From Aurantiochytrium sp. KH105 (taxonomy: Eukaryota; Sar; Bigyra; Thraustochytrida; Thraustochytriidae), in NCBI GenBank assembly GCA_003116975.1, contig BGKB01000079.1, positions 310,001 to 374,000 of the forward strand: a stretch of DNA of 64,000 nt. Reading direction: 5' to 3'. Numbering within the stretch: position 1 is the first letter of the stretch; the number at the start of each line of letters is the position of its first letter. Position numbers and translations under genes: made by a program. The notes below the pieces were generated by a model. The model saw nothing but the letters and a program-made list of their open reading frames with translations. It ran no database searches and was not told the DNA's origin. Below, in pieces: positions 44,798 through 55,721 of this stretch.

Positions 44798-44926
44798 CAG
44801 GCAGCCAGGCAGACAGCCAGCAACGTACGTGTTTTCCACTTTGAGGGTGACCGAGGGCTCCTTCTCGCCCATAGGAAAGTCCACGCTGGACGGGTCGAGC
44901 TTGACGAGCTGCATTTTCATCGACAT
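43790..44926 (-). CDS. VAP protein, ER membrane contact-site tether (298 aa, two exons)
   Basis: Exon 1 is 44926-44829 (MSMKMQLVKLDP...LKVENT) and exon 2 is 44588-43790. The join restores ...LKVENTSDKMVAFKIKTTHPKR..., the core of the major sperm protein domain. Exon 1 lacks any upstream ATG in frame; the open frame continues to a GTG only. The MSP domain covers about 5-125, with FKIKTTHPKRYLVRPNQGVI being the surface that binds FFAT motifs in partner proteins. A coiled coil follows at about 185-220 and a C-terminal membrane anchor at about 267-287 (FALWQLMFVAVLAFLLGRLF). VAPs are tail-anchored in the ER and recruit lipid-transfer and other FFAT-bearing proteins at contact sites. All expected parts are present. 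Confidence 0.94.
44589..44828 (-). other. VAP intron, 240 nt, phase 2, filled with a tetranucleotide repeat
   Basis: Donor GTACGT at 44828, acceptor CTTGCGCAG ending at 44589, CTAAC about 15-20 nt before it. On the plus strand most of 44733-44795 is (GCAA)n, so the transcript carries a (CTTG)n tract. Confidence 0.85.
44733..44795. repeat. (GCAA)n microsatellite inside VAP intron
   Basis: About 16 tetranucleotide units, entirely within the intron. Confidence 0.93.
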
Positions 44927-46108
44927 CGTTCCTGGCGCGCCCAGGGTCTCCGTCGTCACGCGACTTTCCACGTCACGCTCGCTGGCACCCGCGCAGCGAA
45001 AGAGAGAAAGAGAGCGAGAGCGAGAGCGAGGCTAGAGCGAGCGAAGGTTCAAGTCGGATCCCTCGTGCCGGCGCTGCTTTCCTGCTCAGGCGGACAGTCC
45101 GTCGCGTTGCGTGCGAGCCTGCGAGTCGTGCTGGTCTGTCTGTCTGTCTATCTCTCTGTCTGCCTGTCTGCCAGCGCAGCAGCTGCGGCGGCGGCGCGCG
45201 CGTGCGGAAACTAGGCAAGCCAGGCCAAGCCAGGCGAAGCGCGGGCTCCGGCTCGGGCGTCGCGGTTTGGCTGTGCCCAAGTAAAAGCATGTATAGCACC
45301 TCAACAAACAAACAATCAATCAAACCAAAAACAAAGAACCAGTCGAACAAACAAACACGCAGACGCAAGAGGAAGATCGACCACGATGGAGAAAAAGATC
45401 AAAGCCGCCGCTGCCGCTTGAGCCTGAGCGCCAACTTGTCCGGCAAAGGAAAAGGGGGAGCTTCTGCACTTGCATCGCGGCAATTGTCTACTTGCAAAGC
45501 GCCGTTTATGCGCTTATTGCGTATAGGTAAAGTAGTACGATACCACCGTTCCAACCGGCCGAAGCGAGGTTCCGGGTATGTTCCGAAAACGTTCCATCCA
45601 TGCGGAGTCGTCTTACAGACTGTTAGTTTGTTTGACTGTTTTGGGCAGCAGGCCGGCCTGGGCTAGCTACCTACTTACTGGCTGTTGCCAATCGACAGCG
45701 GCAGCGGCCAGCGGCTTGCCCTCGTTCGGCCGATGATACTTGCCATGATAACAAAAACAAAAGAGACGATCGACCGCACGTTCTTTCGCCAGGCTGCCGG
45801 CCAACTGGCGGCAGGAGTTCACAACGCAACGGTCCTCTGCATTCGTCAGTATCCCTGCGTACACCCCTCCCGCTCCCTTCCCTCCGCGAGGAACCGGCAC
45901 GGTAGGGGTGCACGCGACACGTCTTGCGGCCGGTGAAACGGCCCCGGGTCTGCCGGTCGAAATTCGTATTCGCCCTCGCGCGCAGCGGGGCGGTGCAGAT
46001 ACGAGAAGAAGCAGGCGCGGCGAGGACAGAAAGAAAGAAGGGAAAGAAAGCAGAAGGAAACAGGCGACACAGGCGAGTAAGCAGGCAAGCAGGCAGGCAA
46101 GCAGGCAG

Positions 46109-46140
<32 letters not shown>

Positions 46141-46760
46141 ACAAACAAACAAGCAAACAAACGTTGACAGGTACGTCTCCCGCGCGCGAGGCCGCGAGGA
46201 CCGGCTGCGGCGCGGAGCCGCCCGTCCGCTTGCCTGCCCGCCCGCGTGTCCGCGCGCGACTGCTCGCCGCGCGCGAGCCGCGGCTCTCGCTCGCCCGCTC
46301 GCTTGCGCGCTCGTTCGTTCGCACACGGTGGGCGGGTACGGATGAAGATGGCCCGGAGGAGGGAGGGCAAGATGGAGAAGGAGCACGACGGCGACGAGGA
46401 GGTTAGGGAGGAAGACCTGGACAGGGATATTGAGGAAGGAAGATGGGGAGCGAGGCGGGTCGGGTCAAGGTCGTGCCGGGTTTGTTGCCTTGCTTTGCTT
46501 TGCTTTGCTTTACTCTGCTTTGCTTCGCTTCGCTTTGCATTGCTTTGCATGTGTGCGAAAAGCAACAGTTGTCCACCTTTACGTGAATAAATTGAGGAAC
46601 CTCTTTTCATAACTGACATTGACAACGCGCTGTGCGTGTGCCATTCTCTGCGGAACATGGCTTTTGGGAATAAATTCGCAAACAAACAGAAAATCGAAAA
46701 GCACAGCGAGCACTAGCACTTGCTGTCTCTTGGCTCGAGACCAAAAGGGTCCCTGATAAG
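44927..46760. other. divergent intergenic region, VAP (-) and centrin (+)
   Basis: 1.8 kb with both promoters. Contains a GA/GAGCGA-rich stretch (about 45000-45035), CTGT repeats (about 45134-45172), a GCAGG/GCAAG/CAAAC tract (about 46080-46163) and a CTTTG/CTTCG tract (about 46488-46550). Frames through these encode Cys-Leu-Leu-Ala or Lys-Gln-Ala-Ser repeats and are not genes. Confidence 0.5.
46080..46163. repeat. GCAGG/GCAAG/CAAAC tract
   Basis: About 84 bases of 4-base units grading from GCAG through GCAA to CAAA, an example of motif drift within one tract. Confidence 0.85.
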
Positions 46761-47380
<620 letters not shown>

Positions 47381-48275
47381 GCCTTTTTCACCCTCTCATC
47401 CTCCTCTCTTTCTCATTTTCCACGACCCGACAACCCCTTTTCCAACAATCATCATCATTACCAAAGAAAAAACCAACACCAACTGCGCCACCTCTCTCTT
47501 TCGTTCCTGGGTTGCTTTGACATTTCGTAATTTCTTTTCCCTTTTACTGCAGAGAACACCGCCCTGGACGCGACGAGTGGAGCGTGGACCATGCGCTCTT
47601 CCGCCGTATAACACTTTAGCAAAAACCACAAATTCTTTCGATCGGGGTCCAGTCCGGCACCGCGCAAACCGGACTCCGAAATCATTTCATTCATTGATTC
47701 AACAAGAAAGAGTTTCATCGTTCGTATTATCGTCCCTCAGGCTGATCGCCTGCTTGAACTGCCTTTTCTTCTTCTGCTTTGCGGAGTCTTTTTGCTGTTT
47801 CTTGGGAGCTAGTCCTAGAACCGAAGAAGCAGTCCGGTTCTTGAACTTGCTTGAAGTGGCATCATCAATGAGCTGAGCTGAGCTGAGCTGAGCTGAGCTG
47901 AGCTTATACCACCGGTCATCCGCGGTCATCAATTTATCAATTTTTTTTCTTGCAGCGGGCACGCGCCCACGCGCGCACGCTGCGCGGGCAGGAGGATAGC
48001 TGCGCGCGCGGCGACGCTGGGGCGGCGACAAGGACGTTGGAGGCCTTGCTTCGCGTCCAGACTTCGGACCTCGACGGAGCCGGACGAAGTGTTAGCAGCG
48101 CCACAATTGCGCAGCTATCAGCTCTGCACTGCAGAGTCCGCGGTGTTGGCGCGCAGCGCGCAGGTCAGCCTGCCTGTCAGCCTGCGTGCAAGCGTGCCTT
48201 TGAGAACAGCAACATTGTCGACAACGAAGACGACGACGGCGACGACAACGGCGACTTTAAAGAGGGTTTTGAGCG
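47381..48275. other. intergenic, centrin to 48276 gene
   Basis: 0.9 kb. Contains a (GAGCT)n tract (about 47870-47904), a T run (about 47940-47948) and GC-rich sequence before the next start. No gene supported. Confidence 0.5.
47870..47904. repeat. (GAGCT)n microsatellite
   Basis: About seven GAGCT units; the unit contains the palindrome AGCT. Confidence 0.9.
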
Positions 48276-51200
48276 ATGCAAAAGGCGTCGTTTCTGATGC
48301 GCGAAGAGGTCGCACATGGCGTTCAAGTTTTGGGAAAGCTACGCGATGCCGGTCAAGTCGCTCGTCTCTCTGGTGAGAAACGCGCCAAGGTAGATGCTCT
48401 CGCGCAGGACACGCTGAGAAAATGCCTCATGCTTGTCGGCAGAGCTGAAGAAAGGCGAAACGCCCAAGAAATTCTCGCTTGGATTGTGCTCGTTTTTCAA
48501 AGCGTGCGCGCGTGCGGCTTGGACCTCGAGGTCATCATGGCCAGAGCCTGCAGCGCGGATCTTTCCGCGTACGCCGCTCCTGCACTTTTATACGCGGTCG
48601 CCCAGGCCTTTGGGGCGTCGAGCGCAAACTCGCAGCCTGCCCAGGCGAATGCGCAGGGAACATCGACACCTGGCCTCAATGAGGCGTCCTTGCGCATGCT
48701 TACGCAGGTTTGCCGATTTGCTCTTCTCTGCCATACCTGCGAGGCGTCCCAGCACGTAGGTATAAGCCCAGAGAGCCTCTCTGCAGCCATGGCGTCATCG
48801 GCGGATCCGCTTCGAGCTGTGCTTGGCAAGTATAGCACCTGTCGTGCAATTACGGAGCCTGTAGTGGAAAAGTCCTCGCGCTTCGCAAGTGCACTCAGTA
48901 AGGTATTGCAACAGCTCGCTTACTGCTCTGCTGAGCAAGGTAGTCTCCTTTGCGCTCCTAAGATGCTTGCGCAGCTCCTCGTACCCTTTGCGGAAATGGG
49001 TTGGCTTTCAAGGCGTCGGCAAGTCGATGACGTCGGGTCTGCCCGTTGCCCATGGCGGGTTACCTGCTCTGGTGTCGAGGCTACGCTTGAGTTCATGTTA
49101 CAGCGTGGCGATCGTCTCGGAATGCAGGGCTGCGAAGTTGCCTTTCACTTCTTAAAAAAGACTCAAGACTGGCCGCTTGGCGATCATCACTTTCTCTTAC
49201 AAATTGCAGCACTCGTGCTCCGCTGTGCTGCTGAGCCTATAGTTGAGGCCTCGTCCAAATTTGCCGCGACAACATCACGGCACACTCGTGACGTGCCCTC
49301 CATTTCGAAAAGCTCGTTACGAGATGGGAAAAGTCATCAGCCTGTAGAAGCCGACGATGCTCCCTCAATGCAGCATTTGCACCGGCTTTTGCGACTCTTT
49401 ACTGACTGTCTTCAAGGAACATTCAAAGCGGACCGAAGGCGGGGCGCCAATGCAGCCACGCCCACGGCGCATGGGCTCGCTGCGGCACTTGCGCTTCAGG
49501 CCAGTGGTACTTCGTCTTACTTGGGTCGTCGCCGCGGTGGGTCCCGCCGCGCTCGACACCTTAATGCCAGCAGCAGCGACGCTCAGACTCTCTCAGTGGC
49601 TACGCAGGGCTGGCTGCACCATGAATCACAATCGGGCGGTCTCTATCTCGGGGCTCACGAAAAGTCCGTCATGGATGTTGTAACCGGTATTGCCTTTGCC
49701 ATCTTCCGGCTGCACGCACAGGAACAAGCTCAAGGCAGCGGAAAGCCCAAGGTCCGGCAATCGCTCTCGGCGCGCACGATGGGATCAAGTGAACATCAGC
49801 GCCAGGACATTCCCATGGCCACGAACGACTTTGAAGCGCCACTCTTAAAGGAGGAGCTCGGGCGGGCAGCCGAATCCTGCTTTGCGCGTCTTGGGCCAAG
49901 CGATCTTCACTGGAAAACCATTTGGGCGGTCGGCTCGAAGCAAGTGTTTGCGACGGGCTGGTCCTCATCCGAATTCGAGGTGTGCGCAGCGGTGCTTCGG
50001 AGTGCCGTGGCATGTGCCGCGCAGAATCCATCAAAGCTTGCGCTTCGTGGCATGGCGGCCGCGCTTCATGAGCTTGCGCAGGACGAGCTCACAAGCGTAC
50101 AGCAGCTTTTACGTCAGTCGCAAAAATATCATCCTGAAGTTGCGGCAAGCGGGGAGTACACAATTGCGGTTTACGGTGCCCGGCTCTCAGTCTTTCTCGT
50201 CTTTCTCATTAACGCCAGTCCAGAAAGTGTGCTGTCGCCGTCTCACGCAGAGGCTAATGTGAACCCCCTTTCGATGATGAGCGGGTCCGCTTCCCAAGAC
50301 ACTATGGTAGGACAAGTTGCGAGTGCTCTTTTGTCTCTCGTCCAGCGTGCCTGCAGCGCCCGAGCTGTGTACGAGCTGCCGCTAGAAGTTGTATTGTCCT
50401 GGCTTCCTGCTGTCGGAGTAGCCCTTGGAAGCGCTGTGGACGCCATTTCCAGCGCAGCTCGGAGTGCACTACTGGAAATTCTGCAGAGTGTGGCCGTACG
50501 GGGCTCAGCGGTTTGCGAAGACGCGGACAGAAACAGCGATAGTCACATGAACCGACCAAAGTTCGACTCTAGCGCCCCGGGCCGCCGGGCCGACATGGAT
50601 GCCGTGACGTTGCGACTTCTTGAGGTCTGGCATGCCTTGTTCGCAACTGGTGCGGCACCTGGATGGATGAACGAGGCATTTGGCGATGTGTGCGAGATCG
50701 ATCCCCTTCCCTTCTCGGACACTTATACCAAGGACCTCATGCTCATGATTACGCAACACCACAAGCTTGCTCGCCAAGCTGCGCCTTCCTGGTTCAAACC
50801 GCTCATTGCAGCCCGCCAGCTTCAGGCCATCGGACAGAGCCTGGAGGCTGACCTTCGGGCCAATCTCCTTCCCTTTCGGACCTTTCCTGGATCTTTCATG
50901 AATGGCTCCGAGCAAGCTGCGCTCTCTCTTGCAAGCGAGCTCATTGTGCCACGCCTGGGGAGCCTGACTCGAGCCATGGACGACTATGCTATTGCGTGGC
51001 AAACTCAGCACATGTCACGTCGCGGCGCGCAGGACTCTTTGCTTCGCCTGGCGGCTCTGCAAGCTGGGGTTCCTGCCCCAAGCGCCGTCATTAGTGAGGA
51101 CTCGGGCGCTGCAGGCTCTCTAGGGACCGCGGTGCACGCCTTGCAGGGTCTCGCAGAAACATTTGCTCGCTTCGATTGCGCGCGCGGTCGCCTCAGTGCC

Positions 51201-53741
51201 GCCTTTTACATGCATTCCGCTGCGCTTTTGCTCCGCGAATCGGGTGATGCATGGGAAGCCGGAAATGCATTTGCCACCGTTGCAAACTGCATCCTCGGCA
51301 AGTCATTTGACACGGAAGATAGCACCGGTCAGGACGTCTCTGGTGCCGCGATCCGCACCACTGACGCTTTGCACACATCCATCGCTGCTGCGTTTTTACG
51401 CGAATCCATCGCCTCTTTCGCCTTGATGGGCGCCTATCCAGAAGCTCACCGCATCAAGGCGATCCTGGAACAAGTCTCAGGACGTGGGGACAGGCCTTCA
51501 CGGGCGCCTTCACTGGCACCCATGGGTCCTCCCGATTTGCAAGAAGCAATCTCTTACTACTTTTTGGTGGGGCGCGCCTCCCCTGAAACGCACGAACAGG
51601 CCCGGCATTGGGGTCATGCGTCGCCCAAGTACCGTCAGGTGCACCCGTGGGCTCGCGTTGCTCTTTCCACCAGTCTCTGCGTGGCGCGCGTCATCGCAAA
51701 TGCTCGTGGGCCCCTGGATGAAATTGGCAAGGCCGAGACTGCTCTCGTGGAGCGCCTTCAACGAGGAACTGGTCTCGCTCTCGCAGAGGGCCGTCTCGTG
51801 TGGGAAACGTGCGAAGTCTGGGAGGCTAGCAGTACAAACACTGCTCAAAAGTCACGCCTCGTGATTCAGGCTGTCTTGAACAGCCTTGGACCCGAGCGAG
51901 ACGGCGCAATTGGCAAGGAAGCCTTTTACGTGCGCCGACTCTGGCCAGTGCGCCAATGGGAAAAAACAGCGCCCATGCTTCGTTGCCCCGGAGAGTTCGT
52001 GCTCCTTCCGAATGCATTGGACGAGACTCCTCGCAGCGGAAATGCGAGCCCTCTCGAGTCTGCCGGTCGTGGTCTTCTAAATGGAGCTGGTGCATTCGAG
52101 GACTTTAAACCTCGGCCCAGCGCGAGCCAGATTCTCCTGCGTACCCAGGAGTCTCTTAGCCCCACTGTTGCTTTGTGCTCCTGCGATGCCACGCTTTTGC
52201 CGGACGATGGCCCTAGTGCAGAGGATTTACTCCGCGCTTCGCCATTCGGGGACCCACTTGGTCCTCTTGCGCCACCTCCTGATTTACGTTTAGGTAGCCG
52301 GGACGAAGAGTTTCATTCTCGAAGGCAGGGGGAAGTCGAAGGAGAAGAAGAAGAAGTGGACGACGAGGTTGATGTGGAGATGGAATACGATGATGTGGAC
52401 CCGATTCCCCCTGGCTATCCTCCTCCCGGTTTTGCCGATGCCGACGATATGCGCCCTCCTTCGAGCTCCCCGCCTGGGGCACGAGGCATGGGTCGCGTCG
52501 GTCCGGATCTTAGCCAAGTCTTTCGCGAGCTTTCTGGATCATCACGAGCAAATCTGCGCGCCGCAGAGGCACAGCCGCCTCGAACTCCAAAAGGCATGAT
52601 GCCTCGTCAGGACAGCTATTCCAGTGTAATTTCGGAAATGTCAGAGAAACTCAGGGACCGACGTAAGATTGTTGATGAGGCTGTCCAACAGGAAAGCGAT
52701 CGTCTGGAAGCCCAGCAAGGCAGCGACGACAGTTTGGATGAAAGCAGCAATCGCAGACCGAAAGATACAGAAGCTAGTAACGGCGATGACCAAGATGACG
52801 AGAGCGAGACACGCCCGCCTCTGCCCCCAAAGCCTGCGCGTCTACTACAGGGCGGCTTTGATGCCGCCGAGGGAAAGACGCCAAGTGCAAGGCGTAGCAG
52901 CGTAGCGGCGCGGCGTGCATCCGTGACAACGGGCGCTGTCATCGGATGCGAGAACCCTCTAACCCAGACGGGACCTGGCTCTGGGCAAATCAGCAACATG
53001 CCGCGATGGCCGCAACGAACAGCAGGCGGCCTCCGTAAGAGCATTGGCGGGATTCCTCTCGCTGATACTCAATCTCGTGCTGTGGAGCAAAGTCTCAAAG
53101 ATCAAATCGCTACTTTCCATGGCTCAATCGTAGACAAGGCGGGATTGAAAGAGATCAAGCTCCAGATCATCGGCCGCCTGGATATGAATACGAACAGCAG
53201 CCCAGGATTCTCAAGTCCAAAAGCGAGCGGAAATGCTGGTGCTTCAGACAGCCCGCCGGCATCCTCTCCACGCGGGACGAACAGAGCACGGCGTAGATCG
53301 AGTATCATTGCGACGGTGCGTGCGAGCGCATCGAAAAATTCTTCTGGCCGACAGCGCGGCGGAAGCTCAGCAAGCGCGACCCCTTTTTCTTCAGATCGTA
53401 AGCCCTCGACTCCTGGCGCTGACACAGGAATGGACTCACCCATGAGTTCTGTTGGTGGCAGCAGCAGCAATCTAGGCAAGATCGAACCTTACACTTTGCA
53501 AGTTCTCCAAAACAAAACAAGTGGAGGACTCATGCGCAGACAGAGCCAAACTTTCAAGGCGGTTGAAACATTTGGCCTTCAGCAAGCCCAGATCAACGAA
53601 ACGAGTGTTCCGGGCGTTGTCAAAATTGTCGACGCTGACAGAGCAAAGCGCGGCGAGAACCCCTTGCTTTTTCGTACTGATCAGCCTGTAGAGCTGATAG
53701 CATTCGTACAGGCCCTGCAAGCAGAACAAACCCAGTTGTAG
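48276..53741 (+). CDS. large unrecognised protein, helical with Ser/Arg-rich C-terminal third (1821 aa)
   Basis: Start supported by an in-frame TGA two codons upstream of the ATG. I do not recognise the family. Residues about 1-1250 look like mostly helical, ARM/HEAT- or TPR-like sequence with conserved-looking stretches (AFYMHSAALLLRESGDAWEA, AYPEAHRIKAILEQ). The latter weakly recalls the helical part of a DHR-2/DOCK exchange domain, but that is a guess. Residues about 1350-1380 are acidic (EEEEVDDEVDVEMEYDD), followed by Pro-rich sequence (PPGYPPPGF) and a possible SH3-binding motif PPLPPKPARL (about 1520). The last 300 residues are disordered with several basic Arg-Arg-x-Ser sites (ARRSSV, ARRASV, ARRRSSI, MRRQSQ). 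A scaffold or regulator is plausible; function unknown. Confidence 0.8.
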   Translation: MQKASFLMREEVAHGVQVLGKLRDAGQVARLSGEKRAKVDALAQDTLRKCLMLVGRAEERRNAQEILAWIVLVFQSVRACGLDLEVIMARACSADLSAYAAPALLYAVAQAFGASSANSQPAQANAQGTSTPGLNEASLRMLTQVCRFALLCHTCEASQHVGISPESLSAAMASSADPLRAVLGKYSTCRAITEPVVEKSSRFASALSKVLQQLAYCSAEQGSLLCAPKMLAQLLVPFAEMGWLSRRRQVDDVGSARCPWRVTCSGVEATLEFMLQRGDRLGMQGCEVAFHFLKKTQDWPLGDHHFLLQIAALVLRCAAEPIVEASSKFAATTSRHTRDVPSISKSSLRDGKSHQPVEADDAPSMQHLHRLLRLFTDCLQGTFKADRRRGANAATPTAHGLAAALALQASGTSSYLGRRRGGSRRARHLNASSSDAQTLSVATQGWLHHESQSGGLYLGAHEKSVMDVVTGIAFAIFRLHAQEQAQGSGKPKVRQSLSARTMGSSEHQRQDIPMATNDFEAPLLKEELGRAAESCFARLGPSDLHWKTIWAVGSKQVFATGWSSSEFEVCAAVLRSAVACAAQNPSKLALRGMAAALHELAQDELTSVQQLLRQSQKYHPEVAASGEYTIAVYGARLSVFLVFLINASPESVLSPSHAEANVNPLSMMSGSASQDTMVGQVASALLSLVQRACSARAVYELPLEVVLSWLPAVGVALGSAVDAISSAARSALLEILQSVAVRGSAVCEDADRNSDSHMNRPKFDSSAPGRRADMDAVTLRLLEVWHALFATGAAPGWMNEAFGDVCEIDPLPFSDTYTKDLMLMITQHHKLARQAAPSWFKPLIAARQLQAIGQSLEADLRANLLPFRTFPGSFMNGSEQAALSLASELIVPRLGSLTRAMDDYAIAWQTQHMSRRGAQDSLLRLAALQAGVPAPSAVISEDSGAAGSLGTAVHALQGLAETFARFDCARGRLSAAFYMHSAALLLRESGDAWEAGNAFATVANCILGKSFDTEDSTGQDVSGAAIRTTDALHTSIAAAFLRESIASFALMGAYPEAHRIKAILEQVSGRGDRPSRAPSLAPMGPPDLQEAISYYFLVGRASPETHEQARHWGHASPKYRQVHPWARVALSTSLCVARVIANARGPLDEIGKAETALVERLQRGTGLALAEGRLVWETCEVWEASSTNTAQKSRLVIQAVLNSLGPERDGAIGKEAFYVRRLWPVRQWEKTAPMLRCPGEFVLLPNALDETPRSGNASPLESAGRGLLNGAGAFEDFKPRPSASQILLRTQESLSPTVALCSCDATLLPDDGPSAEDLLRASPFGDPLGPLAPPPDLRLGSRDEEFHSRRQGEVEGEEEEVDDEVDVEMEYDDVDPIPPGYPPPGFADADDMRPPSSSPPGARGMGRVGPDLSQVFRELSGSSRANLRAAEAQPPRTPKGMMPRQDSYSSVISEMSEKLRDRRKIVDEAVQQESDRLEAQQGSDDSLDESSNRRPKDTEASNGDDQDDESETRPPLPPKPARLLQGGFDAAEGKTPSARRSSVAARRASVTTGAVIGCENPLTQTGPGSGQISNMPRWPQRTAGGLRKSIGGIPLADTQSRAVEQSLKDQIATFHGSIVDKAGLKEIKLQIIGRLDMNTNSSPGFSSPKASGNAGASDSPPASSPRGTNRARRRSSIIATVRASASKNSSGRQRGGSSASATPFSSDRKPSTPGADTGMDSPMSSVGGSSSNLGKIEPYTLQVLQNKTSGGLMRRQSQTFKAVETFGLQQAQINETSVPGVVKIVDADRAKRGENPLLFRTDQPVELIAFVQALQAEQTQL

Positions 53742-53963
53742 TCATCTAGATGGCGTCAAATTATGAATGAGATTTCTGGCAAATTTCGGACTCGATTGTG
53801 CTCCTTGCTCTTATGCGTAGAGGATAGATGCATGGATGGAAAGTGGGCGTCGTAGGCCTCGCTCCGTCTTTCCGGAGAAAAGTAAAAAGAAAATCCACGG
53901 ACGGACGACCTCCCAGAAATGGGAGTCAGCGTTTCAAAAATTGATCAAGATGAATGTGCGAGC

Positions 53964-54826
53964 TTACTCGTGCTTGACCTTGCCAGGGGTTTTCTCTTCC
54001 GGCCAGAACTTGTCGAATCCCATTTCGACAAGGTGCTCCACAGGTTCGTCAATGAGAACAGGCATGAATGGAATCTGTATTTTTCGCAAAAGAAAAGAGA
54101 AAGAAGAAGAAGAGGAGAGCACTGTTAGATCGAGATTCAATTTCGGCAGCAATATTGTGGCGCTCTTTTATGATACATTGCGCGTGCGTGGAACTTACCA
54201 TGGCAAGTCCGGTCAGAACGGGGCCCCACTTCTGGAATCGCTTCATTTTGGCAAAGCCCTTTTGCGAAAGATGCACGCCCTGATGAATGACAATGCTGGG
54301 AATGACAAGACTGCCAAGAACTTGAAATGTTGCCTGCGAACAGAATGCACGTGTGTAATCTTCCTTGAGCTTGTACGCGCGGTGCGTGACAAGGCCAACA
54401 TCAGCGATGACGTAGGCGATTGCCACGCCATAGCCGGCCCGAACATATTTGGGGTCAATTACTGGCCGGAAGGCCTCGCCCACATCACTCGAGTACGCGA
54501 TCTGAAAACGCAAGAACCATGGAGCTGTCATTAGTAAACAAACGGATTCTCGTTTGACCAAAGAAGAGGACGCCGAAGCAGAGCAGAGCATGGATAGCAT
54601 TCTAAGCGGAACTTACGTAGCGACTTCCTTTGGAAAAGGCCATGCCGGCGAGACGACCGAGTCGGCCAAAGTATCCCAGCACACGGAGAGGCGAGTTCTC
54701 CAGAAGCTCCTGCTCCATGGTCTCCGTCTCGAGCGAGACCAAGGACCCTGACGAGCTCTCGTTCACCTCCGGCGCCTGCGCAGGTGGCGACGCAACCTTC
54801 GGGTTCGAAGTCTTGGTCTCCTCCAT
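53964..54826 (-). CDS. MTFP1/MTP18-like mitochondrial fission process protein (207 aa, three exons)
   Basis: Exons 54826-54617, 54501-54199 and 54074-53964; introns of 115 and 124 nt with GTAAGT donors and CAG acceptors, the first with TACTAATGAC as branch site. All three joins are phase 0. The start is the ATG at 54826 (MEETKTSNPKV); an upstream extension reaches only a TTG. The product reads ...LRVLGYFGRLGRLAGMAF, then YIAYSSDVGEAFRPVIDPKY, YGVAIAYVIADVG, and after the second join IPFMPVLIDEPVEHLVEMGF. The middle matches the MTFP1 family (YANEVGEAFRP, GVA-S/A-YV-ADA, PI-I-HPID-SVD). MTFP1 sits in the inner mitochondrial membrane and influences fission and cristae. The N-terminal ~50 residues are Ser/Glu-rich and lineage-specific. 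Confidence 0.85.
54075..54198 (-). other. MTFP1-like intron 2, 124 nt, phase 0
   Basis: GTAAGT donor at 54198, ATACAG acceptor ending at 54075, long CTTCTT-rich pyrimidine stretch before it. Confidence 0.85.
54502..54616 (-). other. MTFP1-like intron 1, 115 nt, phase 0
   Basis: GTAAGT donor at 54616, TTTTCAG acceptor ending at 54502, branch motif TACTAATGAC upstream. Confidence 0.85.
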
Positions 54827-55623
54827 CTTTGCAGGGCTCGCGATCTCCGACTCGAGCAGCAAGCCGTCTCAGCCAAGCGCGAGCGCGAGCGTGGGCGTGG
54901 ACGAGAACGCGGCCGTGCGCTGTCCAGCGACCAGGCGAGCGAGCGAGCAAGCAAGCAAGCAGGCAAGCAAGCAGCCCTCCTCCCTCTCGCCCGGGTTGGC
55001 GCCGACTCTGCTCCGCGCGCGGGATCGCGGATTGTCTGTCGCGGCTGCAGTCAGTCAGCGGCGTGCTGAAGCCAAGGCGAGTGAAGCCAAGGCGAGGTTG
55101 GCCTAGCTAGCTGACTTACTATACCTAGGCTAGGCCCAGTGCTGGCGCAGCTGCCTGCCTTATTTATGGGTATGTATGTATACCACAGCCGCAGCCACAT
55201 CTTCCTCGGGGCCGGAGCGGACCATGGGCGAGCACGAAGGAGGTGCTCGCAAGCTCGAGACCGACCACGATACGACGCGCGGCATCGGTTCGGGCAATGC
55301 GATGAGCTTCGAGAAGAGCGAGAATCGGAAAGGGTCTTTGGCGAGGGAGAGAGAGAATGAGAGGTGAGGGGAGATATCGTTCGGAGCATGTGGAAACAAA
55401 CAGGAGAACGGAGAACCGAGCCTTTCTTTGACTCTGCTTCACTTGCTCTTATTTTTATAAAATTGGTGTTGTAGTGGTGAAGAGGCCACATGTATGGGAT
55501 GTGGAAGCGGGTGCCGTCCTTGACACTTTGTTCTTTCTTCCATTGCCATGCATGCGTAGGTTGTGTTAAATTTGCAAAATATGCATTCATTTGTTATCTT
55601 GTTCTCTTTTTTTTTTTAGGCTG

Positions 55624-55718
<95 letters not shown>
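54827..55718. other. intergenic, MTFP1-like (-) start to end of giant gene (-)
   Basis: 0.9 kb. Holds the MTFP1-like promoter and the 3' flank of the giant repeat gene. Contains AGCAAGCAAGC (about 54945-54972) and a (GCTT)n tract that runs up to the stop codon of the giant gene. Frames through it encode Leu-Ala-Cys repeats and are not genes. Confidence 0.5.

Positions 55719-55720
<2 letters not shown>
55624..55720. repeat. (GCTT)n microsatellite abutting a stop codon
   Basis: About 24 units, almost pure. The first two bases of the TTA (stop on the minus strand, 55719-55721) are also the end of the tract. Confidence 0.94.

Positions 55721-55721
<1 letters not shown>

Noticed and set aside
44969..44971. 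Upstream start of VAP exon 1
   Set aside because: GTG codon; MSMKMQLVKLDP at 44926 matches where VAP proteins begin.
55051..55590. 179-codon minus-strand open frame upstream of the MTFP1-like gene
   Set aside because: No domain, irregular composition, lies in the promoter/3' flank region.
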